Shown here: positions 59,929-64,000 of the stretch, one piece after another
Layout: the number at the start of each line of letters is the position of its first letter
How positions within the stretch are numbered: position 1 is the stretch's first letter
Assembly (NCBI GenBank): GCA_963924555.1
Contig: OZ004586.1
Coordinates: forward strand, 2,376,501 to 2,440,500
Direction of reading: 5' to 3'
From: Crambe crambe
Lineage: Eukaryota; Porifera; Demospongiae; Poecilosclerida; Crambeidae
DNA length: 64,000 nt
Notes under the pieces: generated by a model
Seen by the model: only the letters and a program-made list of their open reading frames with translations
Told to the model about the DNA's origin: nothing
Database searches by the model: none
Program-made: the position numbers and the translations under genes

Positions 59929-62900
59929 TTAAATGTTATCATATAATTTCTCTGCTGGAGGTAGCGGGGGACTTTGTGTTGTTGTTACATGTCCATATGC
60001 TGCACAAACATCCATTTCCATTCCATCAGCATGACCTCTGTGATAACAAACCTGATAACTGTAGCTGTCCTCTAGTGTATATATACTCACTCTTTCTTTG
60101 TTCCTCCATCATGACGATGGTAGATACAGTAAGTGACAAAGATGATGGAAGTGTTAAGTACGACAGTCAAGAGAAAGGTAATGACAACAGCAACAGACAG
60201 TTTGAATGCCAAACCTGTATTAGAATTTAATTCTATCCCCACTATATTAAAGCATTATCTTATACGTATATATTTTACTTGGATCTGTGCAAATGGTGGG
60301 TAGAGATGGTACCATTTCTGATATTCTGACCTCTGACCTTTCCCCCATAAAAATCTCTCCATTAATTTCAGCTGTAGCAGCTACCTGAAACTGGTAATCT
60401 GTGATAACTGATCCAGTTAAATTCCTAATGACTATTGAGTTCATTGAACTGGGAATAGTGACATTATTCTCTTCTTTACAACTTCCTATCTGAAGATAGT
60501 AGTAAACCGTATAGTTTATAATCATTGGGTTGTTGATACTCTCCCAGGAAACTCTGACTGAGGAAGTAGACACTGGTTCCACCATAAGTGTCATTACTAC
60601 AGCTGCAGGTGGCATCAATGAATATACGTAGTTAACTGTTAGAATAATGCATGCATTGTAACATAGCAAGTAATAACTGCAATATAGACTATTTCAACCG
60701 AGACCAAAATGACAGAGACTAAAATGACTGACACAAATCAGAAGCTTAAATATTTTTAGAAAAAACACAAGCGGATGATTAGTACAGAATTTAACCACAC
60801 AGTACTGATTGTCAATACATAATAATAATTATAGTTAACAGTATTCCACATGCATGTAGGGGGGATAACTCACGTAACTCAAGTGTACTCTGATCAGGTA
60901 AATTAGCAGGTTCTCCTTGACCTATTCCTGTGTAAGCAGTGACTGTAATATCAGAGACTCTTGTTCGTGGAGTCGATGATGAGATAGTGAATGTAGTGCT
61001 CAAGTCTGAGGTGTTGACTCTGACAGTATTGTTGCCATTGACTGTGTAAGTGACTTCATAACTGATGATGACTCCATTAGGTTCTTGAGGTGGACTCCAA
61101 GTGAGTACGATGGAAGTGAACTTAGGAGTACCAGCAAGGTTAGACACAGGACCAGGAGCTATACAGGAAGTGGTGAAAATTAGTTGTATAGAGCTAACAA
61201 TAATAAGCCATTACTTTCTTCTTCTGTCAGAATACTGGTTACATTAGTAAAGGGTCCAGTGCCATTGTCATTGACTCCAGCAACTCTGAAGGTGTAGTTT
61301 GTGTAAGGAGTGAGTCCACTAGCTGTGAAGGTCCTATTCACCACCACACCAGGGATCAGAGCCCCTCCCACTTCTTCAAATTCCACTGTGTAGTTAGAGA
61401 TTGGACCATTGCGTTCAATGCAGCTGATTTGTGTCCAGGACACACTGACTCTTCTGGAGGTGGTTGAGAGAGTGTTTATGTGTGGGGAAGCAGTAGGTGC
61501 TGCAGGCAGCAGAGCAAACCATTAAGCTATGTGATTTCAATGAATGTGGTCATACCAGCTGCCTTTGTAGTGAACTCTACAATAGGTATAAGAGTAGCAG
61601 TGAATCCACTTGGTAATATAACAGTAATGGTTATACTGTAAATACTGAATTCATGTAGGTTAGAAAATTCCACTGTGGAAATACCAGTAGTCATCTTGGA
61701 CTTATTATCCTCAACCACTGTACACAATTGTCTTGCACCAGTTAGCTACTCGTCTCAGTTCTACTCTATACTCATCCATTGGGAGACTGAGTGGAGGCTG
61801 GGTCCAGGATATGGTCACAGATGTGGCAGTTAGTGATGAGAATGTGATATTTATTGACCTGCTGAAATCTGATAGAACACTCATTAGTTACTGATTGTAC
61901 ATAATAACGGGCTGATCCAGAGAGGGTGAAATGGGTGACTTATCACCCCCCCCCCCTATGATATTCATGAGCAACAAAATTAATACTGACATTATTCATT
62001 AACAGAAATTAAACTAGCTACTGCTAGTCATTTTTCTTGGGTATTTCTGCTTAAAATTGTCACATAATGTCAAGCAATGATTCCCAAGTGCCCAGCCTTA
62101 CTTCTGTCATTGTTAACCAATGTGGTCAATCAAAAGTAGGTGTGGCCACTAAAATTATGAAATTTAGTTGTCACCCCTCTTTCTCAAATCCTGGATCAGC
62201 CCCTGATAATAAGTTACATTTCCTCAACTCTTACAGTGCCACTCACAGGTCCTACTACTATTGGAGTCCCATAAAGTGCAACCAGCCAATAATTAACTGT
62301 ACCAGGTGCCTGTCCTACATCACGACTAGATGCTGTAGATGCTACTGATATGCCAGCACTACCGAAGTCTGCACTTAAAGTTATTCGGTATCCCTCACTA
62401 GGAGGATTGGGTGGTAGTGTCCAGGAGATTCTCACTTTGTCTATCCCAATCTGTCTAACCATGAGGTTAGTAGGAGCTTGTTCTGTAATAATAGAGAAAC
62501 ATTTATTAGGTTAGTTATGATTGTTACATGTAGTAATAGCTATATTCCCATAAACCCTATAAAGACTTGTACATAGTCTAGCCAAATAATTGTCTGTATG
62601 AAATATATTGATATCTGCATAAACTGATAGAAGATGAGTGCTCAGGAAGATGTGGTTTGAGGAGGGATATGTTAGCTTAAAAAAGGGGGGGGGGGGTGCC
62701 CTGCTTATACAATTAAGAACCTGTAGCTAAGTGTAATCTGCATGACTTACTCTTTCAAAAAGTGATAGCTACTACCATACTGTCCTTCTAGCACACAGAG
62801 CATGTATCTTAGCTATTTAGCTAGCTGTTATGTTGAAGTTAGAGACACCATGATCACTGTGTCTAGCTCACCTTGACTCTGGACTGACATGACGAGAGTT

Positions 62901-62956
62901 GATACTAGACATAGCATCATCATTAGTACTTTGACCACACTACTGCTCTTCAACAT
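59929..62956 (-). pseudogene. FN3-8: five-FN3 receptor-like gene with a frameshift and a lost donor
   Basis: Exons 62956-62872 (signal peptide), 62482-62228 (a), 61868-61556 (b), 61499-61215 (c), 61158-60874 (d), 60602-60279 (e), 60214-60091 (transmembrane), 60037-59929 (tail, KLYDNI, TAA). Two lesions: exon b is 313 bp instead of 309 because TA became TAGCTA at 61743-61748, and the donor of exon a reads TT instead of GT (62227-62226 region, TTGAGG for GTGAGG). Intron a-b carries a 299-bp element and intron d-e an unexplained insertion (about 60656-60855). Otherwise all other exons are open and phase-compatible. The conserved tail proline GPADG reads GHADG. Probably inactivated recently. Confidence 0.75.
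61907..62205. mobile_element. 299-bp TIR element in an FN3-8 intron
   Basis: GGGCTGATCCAG near the left end and its inverse near the right; ATAATA repeated at 61901-61906 and 62206-62211. Sister introns (for example 49138-49150) lack it. No coding capacity. Confidence 0.65.
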
Positions 62957-63313
62957 GGTCCTCTGGTGGTGAACTAGCTATATAGTTAAGAGGTTTAGCA
63001 AACTAACTCACTGGGTCTAGCAATTTTGCAAGCCACACCTACATACTAAAACATCATGCAGTATTGACTTGTGGCTTGACATCATGCATGTGTACACCCA
63101 TACAGGATTTTTGACTTGCCATATAAGGAGGGGAAGATTTAGAAACCACTGCTAATCATTATACGTAATATTATGGAGAGCCCTATGAATGTACCACTCA
63201 TGAATGTTGCATACCATTTTACAATAACATAATTATGATTCTAGCTACAATAAACAAATACTCTTTACTAAAGATTGATCAGCCCTTATGTTACTCTAGA
63301 CAAATCACGTACA
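62957..63313 (-). promoter_or_regulatory. FN3-8 promoter block and upstream spacer
   Basis: 63001-63045 has ACTCACTGGGT and GCAAGCCACACCTACA, the conserved block. Further upstream the shared AAGGAGGGGAAGATTT (63123) and GATTGATCAGCCC (63272) spacer motifs. No gene. Confidence 0.45.
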
Positions 63314-63530
63314 TGAAGGGGAAAAAAATTATTCTAAATAAAAAAGGCCATCTACCTATAGCAGTTTCTGTGAACAAACATCGAAATTATGCTGCCCTAC
63401 ATCACTGCCTCCCACCAAGCTGCTTTAATTGTTCATGGCAGCATAATTTTGATGTTTGTTCACAGAAACAGCTAGAGGTAAAAGTACAGGCTAACCCTAC
63501 ATTTTATTTAGCATAAATTTTTTCCCTTCA
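63314..63530. mobile_element. 217-bp foldback element
   Basis: TGAAGGGGAAAAAAATTAT and inverted TGAAGGGAAAAAATTTAT at the ends; CTGTGAACAAACATC and ATTATGCTGCC inverted further in. Almost a full hairpin. Target duplication not clear. Confidence 0.7.
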
Positions 63531-64000
63531 CTTGTTTGTTTACTTTTTATATGACCTTTATAATACTGTATCAACTCATGTTTTACGTATGTAGCACAAA
63601 AAATTCTTCTAAATAAAAAGTTAGCCATAAAATTTTTACCACTCCTAGCCGACTAATTTCAATAACAACACCTATATTATCACCCAACTTAAATCTCTAC
63701 TTCACTCCCCCTTTAGAAACAAGTAAGTCAAGTAACCCCTTAGCTACCTGTACCCATCACCAAACTCAAGAACCACAGCAATATTACAAAACTACTATTT
63801 TAGGTCTCCTAATTCCGATAACCACACCCATCACCCAACTTAAGCCCAACTTCACTCCCTCCATGAGGCCGGAGAGAAGTACAGATAGTTTGCTTAAGTT
63901 GGGTGATATGGGTGTGGTTCTTGATGTCATTGTAATTTACTTCTTGCATATTAAACAACTCTCATGAGATAACCATTTCCCAAGAATGAAATCTTGCTGT
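63531..64000. other. Right-edge spacer with a short inverted repeat
   Basis: ACCACACCCATCACCCAACTT (63820-63840) pairs with the reverse near 63893-63918, and a related direct copy lies near 63670-63690. May be an end of another element continuing outside. No gene seen. Confidence 0.4.

Noticed and set aside
1-64000. rRNA, tRNA or bacterial-type operon features
   Set aside because: No cloverleaf, rRNA signature or Shine-Dalgarno-linked gene series recognised by eye; a tRNA scan was not possible here.

Overview
The window is eukaryotic DNA from an early-branching animal, most likely a demosponge of the Amphimedon type. This rests on AT-rich sequence saturated with TAGC/AGCT tetranucleotides, short GT-AG introns, tandem fibronectin type III (FN3) membrane receptors, a multi-pass membrane protein family that I recall as typical of sponge genomes, and pogo-type DNA transposons. 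The species call is an inference; no marker gene settles it.

The backbone is a tandem array of eight related genes, all on the minus strand, named FN3-1 to FN3-8 here. Each has a signal-peptide exon, five or seven FN3 exons with phase-1 borders, a transmembrane exon and a short cytoplasmic tail ending in Tyr-Asp-Asn-Ile/Phe. FN3-1 1191-4041; FN3-2 4868-18922; FN3-3 21958-24494; FN3-4 (truncated pseudogene) 25643-26484; FN3-5 35678-42276; FN3-6 43884-46208; FN3-7 47390-59297 (signal exon split by transposons); FN3-8 59929-62956. FN3-1, -2 and -5 form one subfamily (tail KVYDN); FN3-3, -4, -6, -7 and -8 form the other (tail KLYDN). A second minus-strand family is interspersed, with a signal peptide, a repetitive Asn-rich ectodomain, a Cys-rich region and a multi-pass membrane region: a partial copy at 1-402, a decayed copy at about 26690-28236, and a nearly complete copy at 29583-33086 with two frame breaks.

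Four pogo/CENP-B-like transposons lie among the receptors, all flanked by TA duplications. Pogo-A (9607-12920) and Pogo-B (13431-18656) are decayed and sit in introns of FN3-2. Pogo-C (50159-54833) is inserted in reverse orientation into Pogo-D (49877-59276), and Pogo-D is inserted into the signal-peptide exon of FN3-7. The result is a palindrome of about 9.4 kb. C and D have nearly identical, apparently intact transposase exons. Each is followed by an array of 14 tandem exon-plus-intron cassettes encoding short basic, AT-hook-like peptides, and by a terminal PHD-type zinc finger exon. Smaller non-autonomous elements include a palindromic TTAA-flanked element (39131-40157), two roughly 50-bp elements with 8-bp duplications, and several TIR elements.

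Two observations deserve most attention. First, paralogue comparison repeatedly shows TA in one copy and TAGCTA in another, three times inside coding sequence where it shifts the frame. All pogo elements here read TA-G...C-TA, so TAGCTA is what excision would leave if one base of each end stayed behind; the TAGC richness may be an accumulation of transposon footprints. Second, the tandem mini-exon cassettes of the pogo elements are phase-neutral, differ in order between two otherwise near-identical copies, and could generate many DNA-binding tail isoforms.
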